A program made the translations under genes and the position numbers. A model generated the notes under the pieces. It was not told where the DNA came from, ran no database searches, and saw only the letters and a list, made by a program, of their open reading frames with translations. Positions 17,758 to 26,176 of a stretch of DNA of 64,000 nucleotides are shown here, piece after piece. How positions within the stretch are numbered: the first letter of the stretch is position 1; every line of letters begins with the position of its first letter. Source of the stretch: an uncultured Pelagibacteraceae bacterium (GTDB taxonomy: Bacteria > Pseudomonadota > Alphaproteobacteria > Pelagibacterales > Pelagibacteraceae); contig CACJUO010000002.1 of NCBI GenBank assembly GCA_902596675.1, forward strand, positions 27,792 to 91,791. Reading direction: 5' to 3'.

Positions 17758-19250
17758 TTTTTTATTATAGTTTTATAAAAATGCCAGACAACTATTAAAA
17801 TTGTAGTTAATAAAATACACAAAGTAAGTGTTCTGTCCCAAAGAAACTCCCATGATCCATTACTTAATAGCAAAGATCGTCTTAAATTTTCTTCCATTAA
17901 CCCTCCAAGCACAAAGGCAAGTATTAGTGGTGGCATTGGAAAATCATATAAACGCATAAAAGTTGCAACAACAGCAATTCCTATCATTAAATAAATATCA
18001 AAGTTATTAAATGACATTACATAAATTCCGGTAATAGAAAAAAATAGGATTAACGGGATTAAATAATTTTTTGGAACCGCAAGGATTCTTGCGATGTAAG
18101 GAATTAGAGGTAAGTTTAAAATTAATAATATTACCATACCTATATACATAGACATAATTATAGACCAAAATATTTCTGGATTTGTCATATAAAGTCTTGG
18201 GCCAGGTTGAACGCCAAATCCTAATAAAGCCCCCAACATAACTGCAGTTGTTCCACTGCCTGGTATACCTAAAGTAAGCATAGGTACAAATGATCCTGAG
18301 CAAGCTGCATTATTTGCGGTTTCTGGAGCAGACAAACCATTAACACTTCCTTTGCCAAACTTTTCTTTTTCTTCGTCGTTAACTACATTTCTTTCCATTC
18401 CATATGCTAAAAAAGAAGCAATTGTTGCTCCTGCCCCTGGCAACACTCCAATTAAAAAACCAATTACTGATGATCTTGGAATTGTCTTGTACATTTTGGT
18501 TCTTTCTTCTTTGTTAATTTTAATTGAGCCAAGCTCTGTTAATGAAACTTGTTTAGCAGCGCTTGTAGGGTCATTTCTCTTTAAAATTATGGTTAAAGCT
18601 TCACTCATTGCAAAGGTTGCCATAACAACAAGAACAAAGCTAATTCCATCTGTTAAATTCATATTATTAAATGTAAATCTTGTAATATCTGATAAGCTAT
18701 CTTGGCCAACAGACGCTAGCATCAATCCTAGCACTACCATCATCATTGCTTTTAAAAATTGACCTTTTGAGGAAAAAGCTGCGATTGCAGTTAAACCTAA
18801 AATCATTAATGCAAAGTAATCTGGTGATCTAAATGATAAACTTACTTTAGATAAACTAGGAGCCATAAATAACAAATAAATTGCTGACAAAGTTCCACCA
18901 GCAAATGAACTCCAGGCGGCTATAGCTAAAGCTTTTCCTGCCTTTCCTTGTTGAGCCATTGGGTAACCATCAAATGATGTTGCTACAGTTCCTGGAACAC
19001 CAGGTGCGTTTAACAAAATTGATGACGTAGAACCTCCAAATACTGCACCATAGTAAACTCCTGCCATTAAGATTAATCCAGTTGCTGGATCAAAACCATA
19101 AGTAATTGGTATCATTAAAGCTATCGCTGTCATTGGTCCAAGTCCTGGCAACATTCCAATAATTGTTCCAAAAAAACAGCCAAGCATTACCATTAAAATA
19201 TTTTGAAGAGTAAGGGCTGTTGTTAAACCAATTAGAATCCCCTCAATCAT
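17754..19250 (-). CDS. tctA: Tripartite tricarboxylate transporter, large permease TctA
   Basis: A 498-residue TctA family protein with about twelve membrane segments. The diagnostic stretches are GTIIGMLPGLGPMTAIALM near residue 30, GSTSSILLNAPGVPGTVAT, and the matching second-half motif VLPGAGATIASFLAYG. It forms the channel of a binding-protein-dependent, ion-driven carboxylate transporter. It overlaps tctB upstream and the amine oxidase downstream, each by 4 bases. Citrate, tartrate, glutarate and aromatic acids are known ligands of relatives; none can be chosen here. Confidence 0.93.
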   Translation of the reverse strand: MIEGILIGLTTALTLQNILMVMLGCFFGTIIGMLPGLGPMTAIALMIPITYGFDPATGLILMAGVYYGAVFGGSTSSILLNAPGVPGTVATSFDGYPMAQQGKAGKALAIAAWSSFAGGTLSAIYLLFMAPSLSKVSLSFRSPDYFALMILGLTAIAAFSSKGQFLKAMMMVVLGLMLASVGQDSLSDITRFTFNNMNLTDGISFVLVVMATFAMSEALTIILKRNDPTSAAKQVSLTELGSIKINKEERTKMYKTIPRSSVIGFLIGVLPGAGATIASFLAYGMERNVVNDEEKEKFGKGSVNGLSAPETANNAACSGSFVPMLTLGIPGSGTTAVMLGALLGFGVQPGPRLYMTNPEIFWSIIMSMYIGMVILLILNLPLIPYIARILAVPKNYLIPLILFFSITGIYVMSFNNFDIYLMIGIAVVATFMRLYDFPMPPLILAFVLGGLMEENLRRSLLLSNGSWEFLWDRTLTLCILLTTILIVVWHFYKTIIKK

Positions 19251-19717
19251 CCCATAACTCCAATTGATTGTAAGAATGGATCTCTTAAATAAATATCAAG
19301 AACGCCATGAAGCAAATACATAAAAGCTGCTACAAAAGGAAAAGACAATAAGAACATTAAAACCCATCTTCTCTCTCCTAAAAAATAATATGAAGAGAAC
19401 AAAAATAGCGAAGTAGTTAAAAAATAACCAACTTTTAAAATTGTAGCACCATAAATTATCGCAATAACAATAAGTATTACTGTTTTTTTATATTCTAAAG
19501 TTTTATGTTGAACTTTTATTGTATTAGGATCTGGTAAAATTAGTTTTAATCCTGAAAAAAAAAGACCTGCATAACCTAGATAAATTGGGAATGTTCTTGC
19601 ATTAAAAGGTGCATTTTCATCGAATGCAAAAACTTGAATTTGATAAGCTGTATATAAATAAAATGCGGAAAATATAAAAAAGAGCAGTGATATAACTTTT
19701 GTAGTATTTATATTCAC
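19247..19717 (-). CDS. tctB: Tripartite tricarboxylate transporter, small permease TctB
   Basis: A 156-residue TctB protein with four membrane segments. The start is GTG at 19717-19715, giving MNINTTKVISLLFFIF, which aligns the first helix as expected for the family. No downstream ATG is suitable. The GTG and the weak AGAG before it are inside the 5' arm of a 10-bp stem-loop (19681-19723) followed by six T residues, so initiation here is likely to be poor or regulated. The stop overlaps the tctA start. Confidence 0.85.
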   Translation of the reverse strand: MNINTTKVISLLFFIFSAFYLYTAYQIQVFAFDENAPFNARTFPIYLGYAGLFFSGLKLILPDPNTIKVQHKTLEYKKTVILIVIAIIYGATILKVGYFLTTSLFLFSSYYFLGERRWVLMFLLSFPFVAAFMYLLHGVLDIYLRDPFLQSIGVMG

Positions 19718-19723
19718 TGCTCT
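19681..19723 (-). terminator. Hairpin with U-tract spanning the tctB start codon
   Basis: On the minus strand, AGAGCAGTGA (19723-19714) pairs perfectly with TCACTGCTCT (19690-19681) across a 23-base loop, followed by TTTTT. The GTG start of tctB is in the first arm. The structure looks like an intrinsic terminator placed across the tctC-tctB junction, and it could also block tctB initiation. The large loop makes it less stable than the hairpin in the first TRAP operon. Confidence 0.6.
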
Positions 19724-19744
19724 AATATTAAATAATCGTTAAGA

Positions 19745-20725
19745 TTATATAACTCCTAATTTCTTCATAAGAGCTGTCATTTCTTCAGTTTGTTTTTCTA
19801 AGAAAGAGACAAACTTACCTTCTGGATTGTAAATATTAACCCATGCATTTCTTGCTCTAACAGTTTCCCATTCAGAAGTTTTTTGAACATCGCCTAACAT
19901 TTTTGCAATTTTAGATTTATCTGCATCGCTCATTCCTGGAGGTCCAAAGAAACCTCTCCAGTTAACAAATTGCACATCATAACCTTGTTCTTTAAGAGTT
20001 GGTGCATCTGGAGCATCAGAAACTCTTGAAGGAGCTGTAATACCAATAATTCTTACTTGGTCTCTTGCACCCATAAGCTCACCTAAACCAGTAGAGATAA
20101 TTTGTGTTTCCCCAGATAAAAGTCCAGCTAAAGCTTTTCCACCAGCATCATAAGGAATATAAGCGACATCATTAGGATTAGCACCAGCAGCTTGGAAAGC
20201 TAAAGCACCAATTAAATGGTCCATGCTTCCTCTTACTGATCCACCAGCCATTTTAATAGAGCTTGCATCTTTTTTATACGCATCAACTACATCTTTGAAA
20301 TTTTTATAAGGTGAATCTTTGGCAACTGCTATTGCACCGTAATCACCAATGACTCCCGCTATCGGCACAACATCTTTATATGACAAAGTTCCACTTCCAC
20401 TCACATAACCTTTGTGTCTTGTTATTGATCTTAAAACTAATGGTGTTGATTGAACTAAGACTGTATTAGCAGGCTTATTATTAATCATATAGGCTAATGC
20501 TTTTCCACCACCACCACCTGACATATTTTCAAATGATGCACTTTTTAACATTCCAGCTTTTGTCAAAGCTTCTCCAGTACCTCTAGCAGTTCCATCCCAA
20601 CCACCACCAGCACCACCGCCAATTACAAAATGCAATTTATCAATTGCTAATGAGTTAGTTGTTGTTGCTGAAAATAAAAGTAAAGTTGAGAATAAAACTG
20701 TAATTAAAGATTTAATTAGTTTCAT
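19745..20725 (-). CDS. tctC: Tripartite tricarboxylate transporter, solute-binding protein TctC
   Basis: Periplasmic binding protein of the Bug/TctC family, 326 residues. I choose the start at 20725 because it follows the strong site GGGAGGAAATA and yields a normal signal peptide (MKLIKSLITVLFSTLLLF..., cleavage near NSLA). An in-frame start at 20788 would add 21 residues and run into the promoter. Family features are the glycine-rich GGGAGGGWDGTARG after the mature start, an AGGSVRGSMDHLIG segment and the VNWRGFFGPPGM motif. The ligand is unknown. Confidence 0.9.
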   Translation of the reverse strand: MKLIKSLITVLFSTLLLFSATTTNSLAIDKLHFVIGGGAGGGWDGTARGTGEALTKAGMLKSASFENMSGGGGGKALAYMINNKPANTVLVQSTPLVLRSITRHKGYVSGSGTLSYKDVVPIAGVIGDYGAIAVAKDSPYKNFKDVVDAYKKDASSIKMAGGSVRGSMDHLIGALAFQAAGANPNDVAYIPYDAGGKALAGLLSGETQIISTGLGELMGARDQVRIIGITAPSRVSDAPDAPTLKEQGYDVQFVNWRGFFGPPGMSDADKSKIAKMLGDVQKTSEWETVRARNAWVNIYNPEGKFVSFLEKQTEEMTALMKKLGVI

Positions 20726-20759
20726 TATTTCCTCCCTTATTATAATTATACTATATAGT

Positions 20760-20788
20760 ATTAAACATAGATTCATATTTAGTGTCAA
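20760..20788 (-). promoter_or_regulatory. Sigma70-type promoter for tctCBA
   Basis: Minus strand TTGACA (20788-20783), a perfect -35, is spaced 17 bases from TTTAAT (20765-20760), a five-of-six -10. Predicted initiation near 20753 gives a leader of about 28 bases ending in a strong Shine-Dalgarno. The -10 is the same TTTAAT as in the first TRAP promoter. Confidence 0.65.
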
Positions 20789-20802
20789 TAATCATTAATT
20801 AA

Positions 20803-21873
20803 ATGTTAGCTGCTTTATCATTTCAAAATTTTTTTAAAGATTTGGGTGCCAGCTATAAAGCTCTAACTATTGGTATTATAGGTGGATATATTGGGACTAT
20901 AATCGGACTACCTTTGCCTTGGTTATTAGGTTCTCTTGGTTTAAACCTTTGTGTAGCTTTTACAAAATTTGACATAAGGTTTCCCACAAAATTATTAAAT
21001 CCTATTTTTTTAATGGTTGGAATAATTCTTGGAGGGACACTTAATGTATCTTTATTATACAAAATACATTTGTGGGTATTCTCATCCTTAGCAATGTTGG
21101 TATGTACAATTGTGAGTACAATATTGGCTGGTTTATATTTTGTTAAAGTTTGTAAATTTGATAAATTTATTGCTACTTTAGCAGCTCTACCAGGTGCATT
21201 TGTTCCAATTACAGCAGCACTCTTAGAATATGGTAAAAAAGATAATCATAAGCAAGTATTAATACCACAAGCAACCAGAGTAATTTTTATTGTTAGTTTT
21301 GTGCCAATTTTATTTATTAGTAATTTGGGTTTTTCAGAGATCGAAGGATATAATTACGATAACATCTACAATCTTAGATATTATTTTGAAATAATATTTT
21401 TAATTTTTATTTGTTATTTATTTTCAATATTTTTAAAAAAACTAAAAGTTCCATCTCCAATTCTTGTTGGGGCGATGGCTTTGTCTGGATTATTTTATAC
21501 TTTTGAAATTGTGAATGCTAGATTTCCTGATTTTATAATAAATATTGCTTTCATTTTTTTAGGAACCGCGCTTGGAAGTAGATTGAATGGTTTAAAATTG
21601 AAAGAATTATTTTTTTATATATTTCACGGAGTTATTGTCAGCTCTATACTTGTAATAGTTGCAATGGTTACAGCTTATTTTTTGCAATTTCTTGGCTTTG
21701 ATTTCATTCCTACATTTTTAAGTTTTGCCCCAGGAGGTATACATGAGATGGTTGTAATAAGTGTAGCTTATAATATTGATCCAATCTTTGTTAGTTATCA
21801 TCACTTTTTAAGAATATTAATTATTGTAGCTTTTCTTCCTATTATTCTTAAAAAATTTAATGATGATGTTTAA
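20803..21873 (+). CDS. AbrB-family (ammonia monooxygenase-like) membrane protein
   Basis: A 356-residue membrane protein with about ten hydrophobic segments arranged as two repeats, each with the family's PLPWLLGSLG / PSPILVGAMALSG and LPGAFVPITAALLEYG / FAPGGIHEMVVISVAY motifs. The family is annotated as AbrB duplication or putative ammonia monooxygenase, but characterised function is lacking; the repeat pattern resembles a secondary transporter. It is divergent from tctC, 77 bases between starts, and might be regulated with that transporter. Confidence 0.75.
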   Translation: MLAALSFQNFFKDLGASYKALTIGIIGGYIGTIIGLPLPWLLGSLGLNLCVAFTKFDIRFPTKLLNPIFLMVGIILGGTLNVSLLYKIHLWVFSSLAMLVCTIVSTILAGLYFVKVCKFDKFIATLAALPGAFVPITAALLEYGKKDNHKQVLIPQATRVIFIVSFVPILFISNLGFSEIEGYNYDNIYNLRYYFEIIFLIFICYLFSIFLKKLKVPSPILVGAMALSGLFYTFEIVNARFPDFIINIAFIFLGTALGSRLNGLKLKELFFYIFHGVIVSSILVIVAMVTAYFLQFLGFDFIPTFLSFAPGGIHEMVVISVAYNIDPIFVSYHHFLRILIIVAFLPIILKKFNDDV

Positions 21874-21877
21874 ATAT

Positions 21878-22621
21878 TTAAATAAAGTCTATAATGAGTT
21901 TTGTACTGCTTAAAAGTATTAATGCATAAAGAATGTTGTAAAATAAATTTTCTTCTATAATTTTTAATAATTTATACCCAATAAAAATTCCAATTATAGC
22001 CAAAGGGAAAAGGGAGATAGATTGATACAATGTATCAAAATTCATCATTGATAAATAAATGTATAGTGGAAGTTTTATTAGATTAACACAGCTAAAAAAA
22101 ATTATTCTAGTTCCAACGTAAACTTCTTTTTTTAATCTTAATGGTAATAAATAAAGACTCGTAGGAGTTCCACCTGCATGTACACAAAAACTTGAAAATC
22201 CAGCAATTGACGAACATATAGCACCCTTTAAAAAATTTTGCTTTGCTGGAATTGTTTTTTCTTTTTTAAACAAAAAATAATGTCCAGCAAATAAAAAACC
22301 CATTACCCCTACTATTAGTTTGAGCAAATCTTCTGAGAAATTATTAAATGTAAAAGAACCTATTAGAATACCTAGTGCTGCAAAGGGCACTATTACTTTT
22401 AGAATACTAAAATCAAATTCTCTTCTAAATCTGTAAACAGCTATAATATCTGAAAATATTAGAATAGGTAGAATGATTGCAAGTGCCTGTTGTAATGGCA
22501 TAACAACAGTCATTAAAGGAACAGATATCAATGATATAGAACCACCTAAACCAGACTTTGCAATTCCATAAAGTATTATGGCTGGAACAACACTTATAAA
22601 GAAAAGGAAGTTTATTTCCAT
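21878..22621 (-). CDS. TauE/SafE-family membrane protein
   Basis: A 247-residue member of the TauE/SafE family with about eight membrane segments and the first-half motif KSGLGGSISLISVPLM near residue 22, and CVHAGGTPTSLYLLPL in the second half. It overlaps the GT9 gene by one base (TAATG-type junction) and so is likely translated with it. No sulfur genes are nearby, so the exported anion is unknown. Confidence 0.72.
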   Translation of the reverse strand: MEINFLFFISVVPAIILYGIAKSGLGGSISLISVPLMTVVMPLQQALAIILPILIFSDIIAVYRFRREFDFSILKVIVPFAALGILIGSFTFNNFSEDLLKLIVGVMGFLFAGHYFLFKKEKTIPAKQNFLKGAICSSIAGFSSFCVHAGGTPTSLYLLPLRLKKEVYVGTRIIFFSCVNLIKLPLYIYLSMMNFDTLYQSISLFPLAIIGIFIGYKLLKIIEENLFYNILYALILLSSTKLIIDFI

Positions 22622-23562
22622 TAATCTAAAGATTGTAAAAAGTATTCAAAAACTTTTTCTGGTGAAAGTTTATTAAGATCTGTTACTTGGATTGCTTTAA
22701 AATTTTCTCTTTCTATACTTACTTTGTATGCTGTTGTATGTGATCCGAATAATGCCACCCCTTTAACACCAAGATGTGAAGTCATATGTGCTGGCCCTGT
22801 ATCATTTGATATAACAAAAGTACTGTCTTTTATCAAAGATGCAAGTTCCTGTATGTTTAATGATTTATTTTCGTTTAAAATTGAAATTGCATTAATATGT
22901 TTTGTCATATCAATCTCCTTAGGGCCTGGAGCAACCACAATTTTATATTCATCATCAAATTTTTTTTTTATTAACTCTATGAGTTCATTGTAATAAGGCC
23001 ATTTTTTAATTGTCAAATGTGGTGAACAGAAAGGAAATAAAACTATATATTTATTTAAATCAAATTTTTTTTTAATATTTTCTATATTGGAGCAAGCCCA
23101 TTTAAAATCAGGAAACATAGTATGATGAATTTTGATACCCGATGTTTTTAATTGATGTTTAAATCTATCTAGAACAGGATTTTTATCAAATTCATTTTTA
23201 GATTTATCATTCGGCAATGTAGTTTCAGAAGATGACCAAATATGATTACCAGCATTAGGAAACAATATTTTTTTATAGAAACTTGAACGAGAAGAATTTT
23301 GTAAATCAAAAACTTTTATAAATTTGTATTTTTTCAATTTACTCATAAGATTGAACAAATAAATCAAATTAAATCTTGATAATCTCTTATCTAAAATTGT
23401 GTCTGCTAGATGCGGGTTTTGCTTAAAGAGATCAATATAAGGCCTTGATGTTAATAAATAGATTTTATCATGTTTGTGAAAATCAGAAATATCTTGAATT
23501 GCACCACTTGCCTGGGCTATATCACCTAAAGAACCATGTTTAATTATAAGAATATTAGACAT
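22621..23562 (-). CDS. Glycosyltransferase family 9 (heptosyltransferase-like)
   Basis: A 313-residue GT-B enzyme of family 9, which in Gram-negative bacteria adds heptose or other sugars to the lipopolysaccharide core. Hallmarks are the N-terminal ILIIKHGSLGDIAQASGAI, the LFPFCSPHLTIKKWPY segment that in relatives binds ADP-heptose, and the C-terminal FVISNDTGPAHMTSHLGVKGVALFG. The protein is cytosolic. DUF6165 is divergent 32 bases away; such proteins often lie near glycosyltransferases. The true sugar donor is unknown. Confidence 0.85.
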   Translation of the reverse strand: MSNILIIKHGSLGDIAQASGAIQDISDFHKHDKIYLLTSRPYIDLFKQNPHLADTILDKRLSRFNLIYLFNLMSKLKKYKFIKVFDLQNSSRSSFYKKILFPNAGNHIWSSSETTLPNDKSKNEFDKNPVLDRFKHQLKTSGIKIHHTMFPDFKWACSNIENIKKKFDLNKYIVLFPFCSPHLTIKKWPYYNELIELIKKKFDDEYKIVVAPGPKEIDMTKHINAISILNENKSLNIQELASLIKDSTFVISNDTGPAHMTSHLGVKGVALFGSHTTAYKVSIERENFKAIQVTDLNKLSPEKVFEYFLQSLD

Positions 23563-23594
23563 ATTTTAAACAATTTAACACACTATCTTTATTT

Positions 23595-23984
23595 ATGAAT
23601 AAAATTTTAATTGAGGTATCCGTTGGTGAACTTCTGGATAAAATTTCAATTTTAGAAATCAAAAAAGAGAGAATTAAAGACACTGATAAATTAAAATTTA
23701 TTGATGATGAATATTTGATACTAAAAAAACAATTAGATGAAAACATAACTTTAAGTGACCAATTAAAAAAACTTTATGAAGAATTAAAGGCAATTAATAC
23801 AAAACTTTGGGACATAGAAGATAATAAAAGAATGTGTGAAAAAAATAGTGATTTTGGTGAAAATTTTATAAAATTATCTAGAGATGTTCATTTTCTCAAT
23901 GATGATAGAGCAAAAATAAAATTAGCTATTAACAATCAAACTGGTTCGAAGATAAAAGAAATTAAGCAATACACAAATTATTAA
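23595..23984 (+). CDS. DUF6165 family protein
   Basis: A 129-residue charged helical protein beginning MNKILIEVSVGELLDKISILEIK, the conserved opening of a family seen beside glycosyltransferases in marine bacteria. The rest is predominantly alpha-helical with heptad-like spacing, suggesting a coiled coil, and there is no membrane segment. The function is unknown. It ends overlapping the convergent nitrilase-family gene by 4 bases. Confidence 0.65.
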   Translation: MNKILIEVSVGELLDKISILEIKKERIKDTDKLKFIDDEYLILKKQLDENITLSDQLKKLYEELKAINTKLWDIEDNKRMCEKNSDFGENFIKLSRDVHFLNDDRAKIKLAINNQTGSKIKEIKQYTNY

Positions 23985-24766
23985 AGCATACTAGGAATTA
24001 CTTTTCTTAAATCCATTGCTATTTTTGGTTTTATATTTGAATATATAATTCCTTTACCAAATTTTTTGAGAGCCATTATTTTCCCATCGGGTGAAATAAT
24101 AACTGTATGCCCAAAAGTTTCTCTTTTAATCGTATTTTTTCCAGTTTGATTAGGAGCGAAAATATAACAAAAGTTTTCAATAGCTCTTGCTTTTAATAAA
24201 GCTAACCAATGTCTTTGACCAGTTTTTTTGGTAAATGCAGACGGAACAGTTATAAAACTTAAATTTCTTTTTGATAAGTTTCTATAAAGTTCTGGAAATC
24301 TTAAATCATAACAAATTGAAAGACCTATTTTTCCCCATGGCAATGAGGCTGATACTAATCTTTTACCTGCCTTAAAAACTTTACTTTCTTTATGTTGCTC
24401 TTTTTTTGAAACTTTAACATCAAACATATTTATTTTATCGTAATAGGTATTTATTTTACCATTAGGTCCAATAAGAATAGATCTATTTCTTAATTTGTTT
24501 TTTTCTTTAATACACATTGAGCCAAGGAGTATCCATTTTTTCTTTGATTTAGCTGTTAGTTTTACTTTTTTTATTATTGGATCATTATTCATTTCATATG
24601 AATATTTAAATAAATTTTTTTTATCAGCCGACATTAATGAAGAAGTTTCTGGTGTAATTATTAGGTCTGCTTGGTTCTTTATCGCTTGATTTACATATTT
24701 TATAATATCTTTAAAATTTTTAGTATAATCCTCCCCACTAGATAATTGAATACAAGCTACTTTCAT
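23981..24766 (-). CDS. Carbon-nitrogen hydrolase (nitrilase superfamily, Nit1-like)
   Basis: A 261-residue amidase with the complete catalytic triad Glu40 (IITPETSS), Lys111 (YYDKINMFD) and Cys152 (LSICYDLRFPELYR). The last motif and RHWLALLKARAIEN resemble Nit1/deaminated glutathione amidases more than N-carbamoylputrescine amidase. It overlaps the ABC permease upstream by 4 bases, making it the last gene of the amino acid ABC operon. A role in metabolite repair or in hydrolysing an amide brought in by the transporter are both possible. Confidence 0.82.
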   Translation of the reverse strand: MKVACIQLSSGEDYTKNFKDIIKYVNQAIKNQADLIITPETSSLMSADKKNLFKYSYEMNNDPIIKKVKLTAKSKKKWILLGSMCIKEKNKLRNRSILIGPNGKINTYYDKINMFDVKVSKKEQHKESKVFKAGKRLVSASLPWGKIGLSICYDLRFPELYRNLSKRNLSFITVPSAFTKKTGQRHWLALLKARAIENFCYIFAPNQTGKNTIKRETFGHTVIISPDGKIMALKKFGKGIIYSNIKPKIAMDLRKVIPSML

Positions 24767-25440
24767 GTTTGAAATCCGTATTTTTTTTCTAAATTCTTTA
24801 CAATATTGTGAATTATAAAAGTTAAAAATAAATATATTATTCCTGCAGTAATAAAAGCTTCGAATGGCTTAAAAGTTAAAACGTTTACTTTTCTAGCTTC
24901 TCCCATTAAATCCATAATTGTTATTACACTTGCCAAAGATGTACCTTTTAGCATTAAAATTATCTCATTACCATAAGCAGGTAGTGATTGTTTTATTGCT
25001 ATTGGGATTTGTATTTTATAAAAAGTAATTTTCTTTGAGACGCCTAAACTTTGTGCAGCCTCTATATAACCCTCTTTTATTGTTTGGAAAGCCGATCTTA
25101 AAATTTCAGATGTGTAAGCTCCAGTATTTAGTGAAAAGGCAATAATTGCACACCAATAAGGTTCTCTAATAATCACCCATAAAAATGAATTTCGTAGAAA
25201 TTCAATATTAGCTAAACCATAATAGATTAAATATAACTGAACAAGTAACGGTGTACCTCTAAAAAAATAAGAGTAACCATAGGCAAACTTATTAATTAAA
25301 GGATTATTGTTAATCCTTAGAATTGCAAAAAATAGACCAATTAACAGTCCAAAAAACATAGAGGATATTAGAAGTTTGAAAGTTATGACTGTCCCATTTA
25401 ACAAGCTAGGAAAAATACTAATCATTAAATTTATATCCAT
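24763..25440 (-). CDS. Polar amino acid ABC transporter permease (HisM-like)
   Basis: A 225-residue permease of the HisMQ/ArtM type with five membrane segments and the ATPase-coupling EAA loop EAAQSLGVSKKITFYKIQIP near residue 150. It overlaps the first permease by one base and the nitrilase gene by 4. The GTSLASVITIMDLMGEAR segment is typical of histidine/arginine/ornithine/lysine systems. No ATP-binding subunit is encoded in the operon or elsewhere in the window. Confidence 0.88.
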   Translation of the reverse strand: MDINLMISIFPSLLNGTVITFKLLISSMFFGLLIGLFFAILRINNNPLINKFAYGYSYFFRGTPLLVQLYLIYYGLANIEFLRNSFLWVIIREPYWCAIIAFSLNTGAYTSEILRSAFQTIKEGYIEAAQSLGVSKKITFYKIQIPIAIKQSLPAYGNEIILMLKGTSLASVITIMDLMGEARKVNVLTFKPFEAFITAGIIYLFLTFIIHNIVKNLEKKYGFQT

Positions 25441-26132
25441 TAGTATCCTTTGTTAAATCTAATTTCTAATTTGTTGATTATTTTCATGCTCAAAAATGTG
25501 AGAACTAAATATAGAGCTGCAGCAACAGAATAAAAAAATAATGGATCTCTTGTAGATCCTGCAGCGATATAGGACTGTCTCATAATTTCTACCAACCCTG
25601 TCACAGATATTAAAGATGTATCCTTTAATGTAATTTGCCAAACGTTACTTAAGTTTGGAATAGATAGTCTCAACATCTGTGGTAAAATAACTTTATAAAA
25701 TTGAATACTTTTCTTTATTCCTAAAACTTGAGATGCTTCGAATTGACCTTTATCAATTGACAATATTGCTCCTCTAAAAACTTCTGTTGAATATGCTCCT
25801 GATATAATCCCTATCGCAAGAGCACCAGTTATAAATGCATTAATCTCAATATAACCATCATATCCAAAAATTGAGGCAACATACATTACTGCTCCTGTGC
25901 CGCCAAAAAATAATAAATAAATTACTAACAGCTCTGGAACACCTCTAATAATTGTAGTGTAACAATTTCCAATTACATTAAGTGTTTTATTTTTAGATAA
26001 TTTTAAAGGAGTAAATATTAATGCAAACACAAATCCAATTGCCATTGCAGCGATTGATACAGCAATTGTCATTAGGGTTGCGAAAAATAGTTCGTCTCCC
26101 CAACCAGTATCTCCAAATGATAGAAGTTCCAT
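25440..26132 (-). CDS. Polar amino acid ABC transporter permease (HisQ-like)
   Basis: A 230-residue inner membrane permease, partner of the HisM-like protein, with five hydrophobic segments, GVPELLVIYLLFFGG, and the EAA loop FEASQVLGIKKSIQFYKVILP. The start lies eight bases after the hairpin at 26140-26162. No good Shine-Dalgarno separates the hairpin from the ATG, so expression should be well below that of the binding protein. Confidence 0.88.
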   Translation of the reverse strand: MELLSFGDTGWGDELFFATLMTIAVSIAAMAIGFVFALIFTPLKLSKNKTLNVIGNCYTTIIRGVPELLVIYLLFFGGTGAVMYVASIFGYDGYIEINAFITGALAIGIISGAYSTEVFRGAILSIDKGQFEASQVLGIKKSIQFYKVILPQMLRLSIPNLSNVWQITLKDTSLISVTGLVEIMRQSYIAAGSTRDPLFFYSVAAALYLVLTFLSMKIINKLEIRFNKGY

Positions 26133-26139
26133 ATAGATT

Positions 26140-26162
26140 GGCGACTATATATTATAGTCGCC
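26140..26162 (-). promoter_or_regulatory. Intercistronic hairpin between binding protein and permease genes
   Basis: GGCGACTATA and its exact complement form a 10-bp stem with a 3-base loop. No T-run follows, so it is more likely an mRNA 3'-end stabiliser or processing site than a terminator. It sits 14 bases after the binding-protein stop codon and just before the HisQ-like start. Confidence 0.7.
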
Positions 26163-26176
26163 ACATCTAAAATTAA

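Noticed and set aside
20726..20788. Longer start for TctC
   Set aside because: The extension lies over the -10 region and the strong ribosome binding site; the signal peptide is complete without it.
23981..24766. N-carbamoylputrescine amidase (AguB)
   Set aside because: Attractive because of the polyamine neighbours, but the CYDLRFPELYR and RHWLALLKARAIEN segments fit Nit1-type amidases better, and no agmatine deiminase is present.
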